Source of the DNA: Chromatiaceae bacterium
GTDB lineage: Bacteria; Pseudomonadota; Gammaproteobacteria; Chromatiales; Chromatiaceae
Reading direction: 5' to 3'
Length of the DNA stretch: 64,000 nucleotides
Assembly (NCBI GenBank): GCA_013426805.1
Contig: JACDZG010000007.1
Location: forward strand, 1 to 64,000
Shown piece by piece: positions 19,077 to 27,387 of this stretch. Position numbers and translations under genes: made by a program. The notes beneath the pieces are model-generated. The model had not been told where the DNA came from. It worked only from the letters and a program-made list of their open reading frames with translations, and searched no databases. How positions within the stretch are numbered: position 1 is the stretch's first letter; every line of letters begins with the position of its first letter.

Positions 19077-19550
19077 ATGCTTTTCAAACTGTTCCAACGC
19101 CAGCCGGGGCCGCGCGCGCAGCGCGCGGCCTTGCTGTTTTGCTGGTCGATACTGACACTCAGTCCGGTCTTGGGCCAGGCTGCGGCAGGACTGACGGCGC
19201 CCGCCGCCGCCCTGCGCGACCAGGTAGCCGCCGCCGGTTGGCTGACCGTGCGGGTGGACCTGCGCGCGCCGCCGCAGACCGCGGGGGCGATGACCGCCGC
19301 CGACCAGGACGACCTGGAGCAGACGGCCCAGGACCTGCTGTTCGCCTTGCCGGTCGGGTCTTATGACGGGGTGCAGCGCACCGCCGGTGCGGCCAGCCTG
19401 ACCCTGCGGGTCGATGCCACCGGGCTGGATGCGTTGCTGGGCTCGCCCTTGGTAACTCGTGGCTGTGGTCATGGTGGCAACCGGCGCAACCGATGTCAAT
19501 CAAGCAGCACCCGCCGCCGCCGTGACGCCACACGGGCGCCGATGCGGTAG
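19077..19550 (+). pseudogene. Orphan propeptide fragment of a subtilisin-like protease
   Basis: From ATG 19077 it encodes a signal peptide (RAALLFCWSILTLSPVLGQA) and about 100 residues with the shape of an S8-protease propeptide: LTVRVDLRAPP, an AADQDDLEQTAQDLLFALP helix and SLTLRVDATGLDALLGSPLV. In full-length proteins the catalytic domain follows a few residues later. Here the reading frame decays into arginine-rich nonsense after LVTRG, and no catalytic Asp, His or Ser motifs follow. The call rests on pattern memory and is moderate. Confidence 0.5.
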
Positions 19551-19755
19551 GTGTCAAGGCACGCGACGCGCAGGGCCGGTTCTTCCAGGTCGAGTCCTGG
19601 TCCATTCGCAAACGACGGCCGCGAACGCTTTAGAAAGCCACCGTTCGGCGCTACATTGGGGCAGCAAGAAAGCCGCACCCCAGATCGGCACCCCTCCGTG
19701 TCGACTGCGCAACGACCGGAAGATCAGTCCCGCAACCCCTGTCCCAGGAGGCACC

Positions 19756-20991
19756 ATGAGCACGACCGAGACCGCGACCGCCGCCGCGACCGCCAACGCC
19801 GCCGCCGTCGCTGCCGCCGCGACCCCCATGCAGTACCTGGATAAGGCCATGAATGGTCTGCACGATCTGGGACTGGTCCCCACCGACAGCGGCAAGCAGG
19901 TGGAGCCGATCATTGCCCTGCTGAACCAAATCTCGGTCCTGGACGAGGGGCGGATCACCGCCATCGCCCGCACCCTGAACCAAGCATCGCTCTTCAACGA
20001 CGTGGTGCGCAAACAGGTCGAGGCGATGGAGATCGGCAGCCGCTACGAGGAGATCACCAACGCGTTCAACAGCATTCGTGATGATGCCAAGTCGATGGTC
20101 GAGCAGATCGAGGACGGCAAGCTGGATACTTTCGAGCGGATGGGCAACGTCTGGATGAAGGTCACGCGCGGCGACATCGCCAGCCGCTTCGACAAGATCA
20201 AGGGCACCTATCTCGAGGTCACCGCCTCGACCAACGATCAAATCCAGCGCGAGCAGAAAATTCTTAATGCCTACATGGATTTCCGCGGCGCACTCAAGCA
20301 GTCCGAGGTGCTGGCCCTGGAAGTGTTGAAGACCGCCCAGGGCAAGCTGGACGCGGCCAAGGCGGAACTCGCCGCGGCGATGCAGGCGGTGGAAGCCAAC
20401 ACCTCCCAGGAACCGGCCGACCGCGCCCGCCTGGAGCTGGCGCGCGACGAGAAGGTGCGCGCTCTGCAACAGGAAGAGAAGCGCTACCAGATCGCCAAGG
20501 ATTTGTCCGACAATCTGACGATCTCCTACAACACCTCCGAGGTGGTCATGGCGCGCCTGCTCCAGACCACCAACGCCAAGGAGCGGGTCTATGCCCAGGC
20601 GGTCAGCTTCTTCAGCACCAACGAAGTGGTCCTGACCGCGCTCAGCGCCTCCTTCACCGGGATGTTCGGCCTGCACGAGGGCACGCAGACAGTCGAGGCG
20701 ATGAAAGAGGGGGTGAGCAAGTCGCTGGAGGTCCTGGCCGACATCGGCGGCAAGGTCCAGGAGGCGGCGGTGCGGGCCGGCTATGGACCGACGGTTCGGG
20801 CCGATGCGGTCAAGAAGCTGGTGGACTCCGTGGTCAACTGGCAAACCCGCTCGCATGAGATCATCGAGGACATGCGCAAGCAAAGCACCCAGAACGCCAA
20901 TGAAATCCGCGACGCGGTCGAGGACGGCAAGCGCAAGCTGGCGCGCCTGGCCGAGCAGGGCCAGGGCCTGGTGAGTCAGGCCGCCCGATGA
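19756..20991 (+). CDS. Long alpha-helical protein of unknown function
   Basis: 411 residues from ATG 19756, after a caggag ribosome site. The first 25 residues are Ala/Thr-rich and disordered. The rest is almost entirely helical with long coiled-coil stretches (QREQKILNAYMDFRGALK, AKAELAAAMQAVEA) and one weakly hydrophobic segment (EVVLTALSASFTGMFG). The overall design resembles TelA/KlaA-type 'cell surface' helical proteins, but the resemblance is superficial and unproven. Its stop overlaps an ATG (ATGA at 20988) that begins the next gene's natural 5' end, so the two are translationally coupled or were so. Confidence 0.7.
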   Translation: MSTTETATAAATANAAAVAAAATPMQYLDKAMNGLHDLGLVPTDSGKQVEPIIALLNQISVLDEGRITAIARTLNQASLFNDVVRKQVEAMEIGSRYEEITNAFNSIRDDAKSMVEQIEDGKLDTFERMGNVWMKVTRGDIASRFDKIKGTYLEVTASTNDQIQREQKILNAYMDFRGALKQSEVLALEVLKTAQGKLDAAKAELAAAMQAVEANTSQEPADRARLELARDEKVRALQQEEKRYQIAKDLSDNLTISYNTSEVVMARLLQTTNAKERVYAQAVSFFSTNEVVLTALSASFTGMFGLHEGTQTVEAMKEGVSKSLEVLADIGGKVQEAAVRAGYGPTVRADAVKKLVDSVVNWQTRSHEIIEDMRKQSTQNANEIRDAVEDGKRKLARLAEQGQGLVSQAAR

Positions 20992-21052
20992 GCACGGCGG
21001 CGGCGGTCACGACAGCGGCCCCCGCGGCGACAGCCGGCAGCCGCTGGACGAG

Positions 21053-21913
21053 GTGATGCTTGCCATGGACGTGGTCGACACGCTGCGGCGACGCGAGCGC
21101 ATCGTCAGGAACGAACTGGACGACCTGGGCCGGGAGGAGGATCTCAAGGAGCGCCTGCGCAAGATCTACGCGGCCCAAGGCATCGATGTCCCGGACCAGG
21201 TGATTGAGCAGGGCGTGGCGGCGCTCAAGGAGGAGCGCTTCACCTATAAGCCGCCGCCTCACTCCATCGGCATCCGGCTGGCCCGGATCTATATCAACCG
21301 CGGAGGCTGGGGCAAGTGGATCGGCGGTTTGGTCGGGGCCGCCGTGCTGGTCGCCGTCATCAACCATTTCGTTTTCGTCGCTCCCAACGCCGCCTTACCG
21401 GTCGACTTGGCCCGTGTCCATACCCAGGCGCTTGCCCTGGCCCAAACCGATGAGGCGCGCCGGACCCTGGAGCGCTATTTCAACGCCGGTCAAGCGGCGC
21501 TGCGCGACAATGACAAGGACGGCGCCAAGCTCGCAATCGCGGAGCTGGATGCCGCGCGCATCGCCTTGGGTCAGGAATACCGACTGCGGATCGTCAACCG
21601 TGCCGACGAGCAGAGCGGCGTCTGGCGTATCCCCGATCTGAATACCAAGGCCCGCAACTATTACATCATCGTGGAAGCAGTGGACCCCGCGGGGCGGGTG
21701 CTGACGGTGCCGGTCGAGAACGAGGAGACCAAGCGGATCGAGCGCGTCAAGGTCTGGGGGCTGCGGGTCGATCAGAGCACCTTTGAGGCTGTCGCCCGCG
21801 ACAAGCGCGATGACGGCATCATCGAGCGCGACCGGTTCGGCTACAAGGCACGCGGCACCCTGGTACCCGAGTACGAGCTGAAGACCACCGGCGGCGCGAT
21901 CACGACGTGGTAG
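21053..21913 (+). CDS. Single-pass membrane protein, DUF6384-like
   Basis: 286 residues from GTG 21053; ATG 21056 and 21065 are alternatives. The conserved start is PLDEVMLAMDVVDTLRRRE, followed by a charged helical region and one transmembrane helix near residues 95-115 (WIGGLVGAAVLVAVINHF). After the membrane come a helical segment and a beta-rich C-terminal domain (YRLRIVNRADEQSGVWR, NYYIIVEAVDPAG). I recall this as DUF6384, with moderate certainty. The natural start is probably the ATG at 20988, but that frame stops at 21056; see the finding on a possible one-base deletion. Confidence 0.65.
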   Translation: MMLAMDVVDTLRRRERIVRNELDDLGREEDLKERLRKIYAAQGIDVPDQVIEQGVAALKEERFTYKPPPHSIGIRLARIYINRGGWGKWIGGLVGAAVLVAVINHFVFVAPNAALPVDLARVHTQALALAQTDEARRTLERYFNAGQAALRDNDKDGAKLAIAELDAARIALGQEYRLRIVNRADEQSGVWRIPDLNTKARNYYIIVEAVDPAGRVLTVPVENEETKRIERVKVWGLRVDQSTFEAVARDKRDDGIIERDRFGYKARGTLVPEYELKTTGGAITTW

Positions 21914-22039
21914 GGCGATTGGGCCATGATCACCGTTCGGCAAAACGACCATCCGGAATTGTCCACAGATGTCACAGATGTCACCGATGATCACAGATGA
22001 AGGAAAACATCTGTGTTCATGACGCTCCAGGAGAAGCAC

Positions 22040-23500
22040 ATGGTTTCCGGTAGACAGACTCTGGCCACGATCGATCAGGCATTGACCGAGGCGCAGGCCA
22101 AGGTCGCCGCGGTCGAGGCGCAGATCGCGTCGGTCAATCAGCGGCTCGACGCGCAGCGCCAGGCCCAGACCCAGGATTACCGGGAGCTGGCGCGAGTCCG
22201 TTTGGGCCAACTTGCCGACGCGGCCATGGTGAAACACCTGGATCAGACCGAGCGGCAGATCCTGGCGCTGCTCGCCCAGCGTCAGGCCGCGGTCGCGCAA
22301 CTCGAACAGCAGAGCCGGGAAGCCGCCGCCGCCCGCCAAGCCCTGGAAGCCGAGCGCGCCGCCCAGGCCGGTCAGGTGGACAGCGCCGCTGCGGTGCTGG
22401 ACGCGGCCGAGGCGCGGACCCAGGCCCGGCTGGAAACCGACCCGACCTATCAGGCGCAGCGCGAGCACGCCCGCGAGGCGGAGCGTATGGCCATGCACGC
22501 CGCTGAGAAAGCGCAACGCAGCGCGGATGAGCGCGAGCAAAAGGGCGCCTCCTACCGGGCCGATCCGCTCTTCATGTACCTGTGGGAACGCAAGTTCGGC
22601 CTCCCCGACTATCGCAAGCGCGGCCTGATCGCGCTGCTCGACGGCAAGGTTGCCCACCTCATCGGTTACGCGGACGCCCGCGCCAACTATGCCCGCCTGA
22701 ACGAAATCCCGGAGCGGCTGCACGACCATGCGGCAGGTCTCAAAGCCCAGGCCGAGGCCGCGTTTGCGGCGCTCAAGACACTGGACGAGGCCGCGCAGGC
22801 GACCGACGGCATCCCCGCGCTCGCGGCCCAACTCGCCGCCGAGCAGGCCGCACTCGAGGCCGTCGATCAGCGCATCGCGCAGTTCCAGACGGACCAGCAG
22901 GCGGTCGTCGTGCGCAAGGCGCTCTTCGCCGCCGGCGAGGACGAGTACACCAAACAGGCCGTCAGCCTCCTGGCGGCCGAGGTGCAGCGCGATGATCTCA
23001 TGGAGTTGCGCCGCGAGGCCCTGGCCACCCCGCTGCCGGACGACGACCTGATTGTCGCCCGCCTGCTGCAGCGCGACGACGAACGGCGCCGGGACGAGGC
23101 CTCCCTCCAAGGCTTGCGCGAGGCACTGGGACAGCATCAACAACGCTTGAGCGAGGTCGAATCCTTGCGCACCGATTTCAAACGCCACCGTTACGACCGC
23201 CCCGGTTCCACCTTCGGCGACGAGGCCATGATCGCGATGATGCTGGGACAGTTCATCAACGGCATGCTCGATCGCCGGAACCTCTGGCGCATCCTCCAGG
23301 AGCAGCAGCGCTATCGGCCCCAACAGGCGGACCCCGACTTCGGTTCCGGCGGCTTCGGCCGCGGGACCGTCTGGGGCGGCGGCACCGGCAGCCTGGACGA
23401 CATCGTCGGCCGGATCAGCCGCGGCAGCGGGGGCGGGAGCTGGGGCGGCGGCGGCAGCAGTGGGGGAGGCGGCGGCTTCCGCACCGGCGGCGGATTCTGA
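22040..23500 (+). CDS. Coiled-coil protein with glycine-rich C-terminal tail
   Basis: 486 residues from ATG 22040, chosen because ccaggag lies 8-10 bases upstream; ATG 22019 is possible. Residues 1-160 form a long coiled coil rich in Ala, Gln and Glu. A central globular part has YLWERKFGLPDYRKRGLIAL and LIGYADARANYARLNEIPER. A second coiled coil follows, then a tail of glycine and serine repeats ending GGGGFRTGGGF. No signal peptide. Third gene of a same-strand run before vgrG, 177 bases upstream of it. Function unknown. Confidence 0.7.
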   Translation: MVSGRQTLATIDQALTEAQAKVAAVEAQIASVNQRLDAQRQAQTQDYRELARVRLGQLADAAMVKHLDQTERQILALLAQRQAAVAQLEQQSREAAAARQALEAERAAQAGQVDSAAAVLDAAEARTQARLETDPTYQAQREHAREAERMAMHAAEKAQRSADEREQKGASYRADPLFMYLWERKFGLPDYRKRGLIALLDGKVAHLIGYADARANYARLNEIPERLHDHAAGLKAQAEAAFAALKTLDEAAQATDGIPALAAQLAAEQAALEAVDQRIAQFQTDQQAVVVRKALFAAGEDEYTKQAVSLLAAEVQRDDLMELRREALATPLPDDDLIVARLLQRDDERRRDEASLQGLREALGQHQQRLSEVESLRTDFKRHRYDRPGSTFGDEAMIAMMLGQFINGMLDRRNLWRILQEQQRYRPQQADPDFGSGGFGRGTVWGGGTGSLDDIVGRISRGSGGGSWGGGGSSGGGGGFRTGGGF

Positions 23501-23677
23501 CGCCGCTCAACAGCGGCGGCTGATCAGGCGGTTCGCAGCGCTTGCCGGAACCCGGTGCTGTCATGCGGGGTACCGCTGGTCGGTGAACTGTGGGTCCGGT
23601 CGAACATCCATGCATGGCAGTGACCGCTTTCCCGCGGTACGGGCTATACTGAGGCCACCTGAACACAGGGTTAAATC

Positions 23678-25825
23678 ATGCCGCCCAGTCAAGCCACTCG
23701 CTCGATATCAGTCAACACCGCGCTCGGCCCGGACGCACTGCTGCTGGCGAGCATGACCGCGACCGAGCAGCTCAGCGTACCGTTCGAGTACCAGCTCACG
23801 CTGCTGAGTCCGCAAACCGACATCAGCGCGACGGATCTCCTGGGCACGCCGGCCACGGTGGCGCTGGTATTGCCGTCGGAAGAGCGGCGCTTTTTCAACG
23901 GCTACATCAGCCGCTTCTCCCACGTCGGGTTCGATGGCGCCTACAGCCTGTATCGTGCCGAGCTGGTGCCCTGGCTCTGGTTTTTGTCGCGCACCGCCGA
24001 CTGCCGGATTTTTCAGGACCAGACAGTTCCGGACATCGTCACAGCCGTCTTTCGCGACCAGGGCTTCACCGACTTCGAGGAACGCCTGTCCGGTACCTAC
24101 CGCCAATGGACCTACTGTGTTCAATATCGCGAGAGCAATCTCGCCTTCGTCAGCCGTCTGCTCGAGCATGAGGGCATCTATTATTTCCACGAGCACACCG
24201 ACGGAAAGCACGTCCTGGTGCTCGCGGACAGCTACAGCGCCCACGCGTCGGCATCCGGCTACGCGGAGGTCCGCTATTTCCCGCCCGGCGCGGCAGCGTC
24301 CCGCGATTTTGAACGCATCGACGACTGGAGCGTGACGCAGCGGGTCCGGGCGGGGGCCTTCGTCCACAATGCTTTCGACTTCGCGGCACCGCGCAAGAAT
24401 CTGCTTTCCCGCAGCAGCGCCCCCAAGAGCCACGCGCTGTCGGGGATGGAAGTCTTCGACTTCCAGGGCGATTACACCGAAACCAGCGATGGGGACAGTT
24501 ATGCGCGGATCCGGCTGGAGGAGCACCAGGCCGACCAAGAAATCGCGCACGCGGCCGGCAACGCCCGTGGTCTTGCCTGCGGCAACCTGTTCACCCTGAC
24601 CGAACATCCGCGCGCCGATCAGAATCGCGAGTACCTGATCCTCTCCGCCGACTACCAACTGCGCTCCGACGACTTCGGATCCAGCGACCTGATCCCGGCC
24701 GGGCCAGTCTTTCAGTGTACGCTGAGTGCCATGGACGCCCAGGTCCCCTACCGCCCGCCGCGCGTGACTCCCAAGCCGGTCGTCCAGGGTCCGCAAACCG
24801 CCATCGTCGTCGGCAAGTCCGGCGAGGAGATCTGGACCGACAAGTTCGGACGGGTCAAGATCCTGTTTCATTGGGACCGCTACGCCACTGCCGATGAGAA
24901 CAGTTCCTGTTGGGTCCGCGTGGCGCAGGTCTGGGCGGGCAAGGGCTGGGGCGGCCTGATGATCCCGCGCATCGGCCAGGAGGTCATCGTCGATTTTCTG
25001 GAAGGCGACCCCGATCAGCCGATCATCACCGGCCGCGTCTATAACGCCGACTGCATGCCGCCCTATACGCTGCCGGACCAGGCGACCATGGTGACGCTCA
25101 AGAGCAATTCCAGCAAAGGCGGCGGCGGCTTCAACGAAATCCGCCTGGAGGACAAGAAAGGCTCCGAGCAACTGTTCATCCATGCCGAGAAGGACCAGGA
25201 CCTGCGGGTCAAGCACGACACCTACGAGTGGGTCGGTAACGAACGTCATCTGATTGTGGTGACCGATCAGTTCGAGCAGGTCGACGGCGACAAACACCTG
25301 ACCGTGGCGGGTGACCAGAATGAAAAAGTGGACGGCACCGTCTCGCTCAAGGCCGGGATGGACCTCCAGCAGAAGGTCGGAACCAAATACGGGCTCGACG
25401 CTGGTCAGGAAGTCCACATCAAAGGCGGCATGAATGTCGTCATCGAGGCGGGAATGAGCGTCACGCTCAAGGCGGGGGGCGGCTTCATCGTGGTCGGCCC
25501 GGCCGGTGTGACCATCTCCGGCACCCCGGTGCTGATCAACAGCGGCGGGTCGGCCGGCTCCGGCTCCGGCTGCTCGCCCGATGCCCCCACGGCACCCACG
25601 GAGGCCGCTACGGCCGATCCGGGTCAGGTTTCCGCGGCGGCGACACGCACCCCGCCAACGAAGCAGCCGCCGGCACTGCCCGCGGCAGTCAAGGCGGTTG
25701 ATGCGGTCACGGCGGCCGCGGCCAATCCGCAGGCTCAGGCTCTGGCCATGGCAGCCGAGAACGGCACCCCGTTCTGTGCCAAATGCGAGGCGGCCCGCCA
25801 GGCGCAAGCCGCCCAAAACCGGTAA
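23678..25825 (+). CDS. vgrG: Type VI secretion spike protein VgrG (TssI)
   Basis: 715 residues. The N-terminal gp27-like domain (LLASMTATEQLSVPFEYQL, ESNLAFVSRLLEHEGIYYF) is followed by the gp5-like OB domain (DKFGRVKILFHWDR, SSCWVRVAQVWAGKGWGG, RIGQEVIVDFLEGDPDQP). A beta-helix spike comes next (FIHAEKDQDLRVKHD, then repeated G-x-V/L pattern). The last 80 residues are a Pro/Ala-rich extension ending PFCAKCEAARQAQ, with a possible CxxC metal site and no recognisable toxin domain. VgrG trimers tip the Hcp tube and carry effectors. It is followed directly by its probable adaptor (DUF4123) and PAAR-like tip. Confidence 0.95.
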   Translation: MPPSQATRSISVNTALGPDALLLASMTATEQLSVPFEYQLTLLSPQTDISATDLLGTPATVALVLPSEERRFFNGYISRFSHVGFDGAYSLYRAELVPWLWFLSRTADCRIFQDQTVPDIVTAVFRDQGFTDFEERLSGTYRQWTYCVQYRESNLAFVSRLLEHEGIYYFHEHTDGKHVLVLADSYSAHASASGYAEVRYFPPGAAASRDFERIDDWSVTQRVRAGAFVHNAFDFAAPRKNLLSRSSAPKSHALSGMEVFDFQGDYTETSDGDSYARIRLEEHQADQEIAHAAGNARGLACGNLFTLTEHPRADQNREYLILSADYQLRSDDFGSSDLIPAGPVFQCTLSAMDAQVPYRPPRVTPKPVVQGPQTAIVVGKSGEEIWTDKFGRVKILFHWDRYATADENSSCWVRVAQVWAGKGWGGLMIPRIGQEVIVDFLEGDPDQPIITGRVYNADCMPPYTLPDQATMVTLKSNSSKGGGGFNEIRLEDKKGSEQLFIHAEKDQDLRVKHDTYEWVGNERHLIVVTDQFEQVDGDKHLTVAGDQNEKVDGTVSLKAGMDLQQKVGTKYGLDAGQEVHIKGGMNVVIEAGMSVTLKAGGGFIVVGPAGVTISGTPVLINSGGSAGSGSGCSPDAPTAPTEAATADPGQVSAAATRTPPTKQPPALPAAVKAVDAVTAAAANPQAQALAMAAENGTPFCAKCEAARQAQAAQNR

Positions 25826-26407
25826 TTGAGCGCCCAGCCCCCGCGGAGCCGCAACGTGATCGACCAAACCCTGGTGCAAGCCTTCCAGCAGTCCCTGGCG
25901 GAGGAGCACCGCCTGCGACTTTACGCGGTGCTCGACGGCGCCTCCATCGCCAATCTGCCGACACTGCTCACCGAGCAGCAATTGCCGCATGTCTGTCTCA
26001 TGCCCGGCGACCTGGAACCCGAGTTGGCTCAGGCCGCGCCCTATCTGGTCCAACTGCCGCCCCGTTCGCCGTTCGCCGGGCTGTTTCTGACCCAGGGAGT
26101 AGGTAGCCATTGGGGCATTCTCGCCGCCTCCCCTGCCGGATTGCGTAAGCTGCGTATGCACTTACGCGCGCTGCTGTCAGTCTGGGGCGCGGACGGTCAA
26201 CCGCTCTTTTTCCGCTACTATGACCCACGCGTCCTGCGCGTCTATCTGCCCACCTGCAATGCCGTTGAGCTCAGCACCCTGTTCGGCCCGGTCAGCGCCT
26301 ACTATGCAGCGGACGAGAGCGGCGAGGCCCTGCTGCGCTTCGCCGTCGGTGCGACCGGACTCGGCCAGCAGCGGGTGACGCTCGCGCGGCCGGTGGCACC
26401 GGCTTAG
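25826..26407 (+). CDS. DUF4123 effector adaptor/chaperone
   Basis: 193 residues from TTG 25826, directly after the vgrG stop; GTG 25856 (183 residues, starting VIDQTLVQAF) has a better-placed ribosome site. Typical DUF4123 features are LYAVLDGASIANLP near the start, ESHWGILA-like SHWGILAAS, and HLRALLSVWGADGQPLFFRYYDPRVLRVYLP. DUF4123 proteins load effectors onto VgrG or PAAR tips. Placement between VgrG and a PAAR-like protein fits that role, although no obvious effector gene follows. Confidence 0.85.
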   Translation: MSAQPPRSRNVIDQTLVQAFQQSLAEEHRLRLYAVLDGASIANLPTLLTEQQLPHVCLMPGDLEPELAQAAPYLVQLPPRSPFAGLFLTQGVGSHWGILAASPAGLRKLRMHLRALLSVWGADGQPLFFRYYDPRVLRVYLPTCNAVELSTLFGPVSAYYAADESGEALLRFAVGATGLGQQRVTLARPVAPA

Positions 26408-26416
26408 GAGATTCCA

Positions 26417-26806
26417 ATGCCCATGCACGTCTGCTCCGGAGCCATGCTGCAATGCAGCTTCGGCCTCGCACCCAGCACGCTCACCGTGCTGCCGACCAAT
26501 CAAATGATGACCGGCAACATGCCCGCCGCCAACATCATGGACAACAAGCCGATGGTCAACATCATGCCGTTCGGCATGTGCACCAGCCTGGCCAACCCGA
26601 CCGTCGCATCGGCCACCTCCGCCGCGCTGGGCGTCTTGACCCCCATGCCCTGTGTGCCGTTGACCACGGCCCCCTGGGCACCCGGCGCGCCGACCGTCAT
26701 GCTCGGCAACATGCCGACGCTGAATGACACTTCCAAGCTCCTGTGCAACTGGGCGGGGGTCATCAGCATCCTTGTTCCCGGTCAATTCACCGAGCAAATT
26801 CCCTGA
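26417..26806 (+). CDS. DUF4280 PAAR-like spike-tip protein
   Basis: 129 residues. Pattern of DUF4280: HVCSGAMLQCSFG at the start, regularly spaced prolines and asparagines (NIMPFGMCTSLANP), PMPCVPLTTAPWAPG and KLLCNWAGVISILVPGQ. Cysteines at conserved positions could bind metal as in PAAR tips. It would cap the VgrG spike. Starts 9 bases after the DUF4123 stop, with aggagatt ahead of the ATG. It carries no C-terminal toxin extension, so the cargo must be a separate protein. Confidence 0.85.
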   Translation: MPMHVCSGAMLQCSFGLAPSTLTVLPTNQMMTGNMPAANIMDNKPMVNIMPFGMCTSLANPTVASATSAALGVLTPMPCVPLTTAPWAPGAPTVMLGNMPTLNDTSKLLCNWAGVISILVPGQFTEQIP

Positions 26807-26882
26807 CCACAGCGCACCGGTACAGTGTCACGCCTGGCCCCGCCTACCCTGAAGGACTTTTTCAGCTTAGAAATCAACCGTT

Positions 26883-27347
26883 CTAGAGATACCGATCAAC
26901 CGCTCGACGCCCGTAGGAATCCAGCTCGCGGGTGTCGATGACCAGGTAGCGGATGCCTTGGGAATCAAGCAGCAGGGCGCTGTAGGGACCGAGCCGCCGC
27001 ACATCGTCCTCGGTCTTGAGAACGAAGCTGGTCCGCCCGCGGTCGGTCTCGACTTCCCATTGCGCGGGTTCGAGGTAACTGGAAACCTGAATCACCCGCC
27101 GGATCTGCGGCACGAACTCACGGCGCGCCAATTCGTCCTCCAAGACCATGCGAACCGCGTCCGGCAGGGCGGCCAGATCCTCGATACAACGCAGCTCCCG
27201 TCCCTGCGCGTCACAAATGATCACCCAATGGTGAGGGTCCGTGAGCGGAAACGCCCGCACGGGCACCGCATCGGCATGTTCGCCGCCCGTCTCGTCGCTA
27301 TAGACAAGCCGCCCCCAGGAGTCGATCCGCAACTGAAATTCAGGCAT
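26883..27347 (-). CDS. DUF1854 protein, cyanophycin-associated
   Basis: 154 residues. DUF1854 pattern: VRAFPLTDPHHWVIICDAQG, ELRCIEDLAALPD, a conserved REFVPQIRRVI segment and WEVETDRGRTSFVLK, with ending HelixD-like RYLVIDTRELDSYGRRAVDRYL split here as LVIDTRELDSYGRRAVD. I know this family as one that travels with an ABC transporter and cyanophycin synthetases in proteobacteria. Its activity is unknown. It lies 40 bases downstream of the transporter gene in the same orientation, so the two form a unit. Confidence 0.82.
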   Translation of the reverse strand: MPEFQLRIDSWGRLVYSDETGGEHADAVPVRAFPLTDPHHWVIICDAQGRELRCIEDLAALPDAVRMVLEDELARREFVPQIRRVIQVSSYLEPAQWEVETDRGRTSFVLKTEDDVRRLGPYSALLLDSQGIRYLVIDTRELDSYGRRAVDRYL

Positions 27348-27387
27348 CTGAGTTCATACTTCATCATTCATCATTCATACTTCCGAC

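Noticed and set aside
21395-23323. 642-residue minus-strand open frame opposite the coiled-coil gene
   Set aside because: Complement of Ala/Gln/Glu codon runs gives Leu/Gly/Arg-rich nonsense; no ribosome site.
23708-26161. 817-residue minus-strand open frame opposite vgrG
   Set aside because: No recognisable domains; vgrG on the other strand is unmistakable.
19756-26806. Complete type VI secretion system
   Set aside because: Only VgrG, DUF4123 and a PAAR-like protein are present; no sheath, baseplate, ClpV or membrane complex genes.
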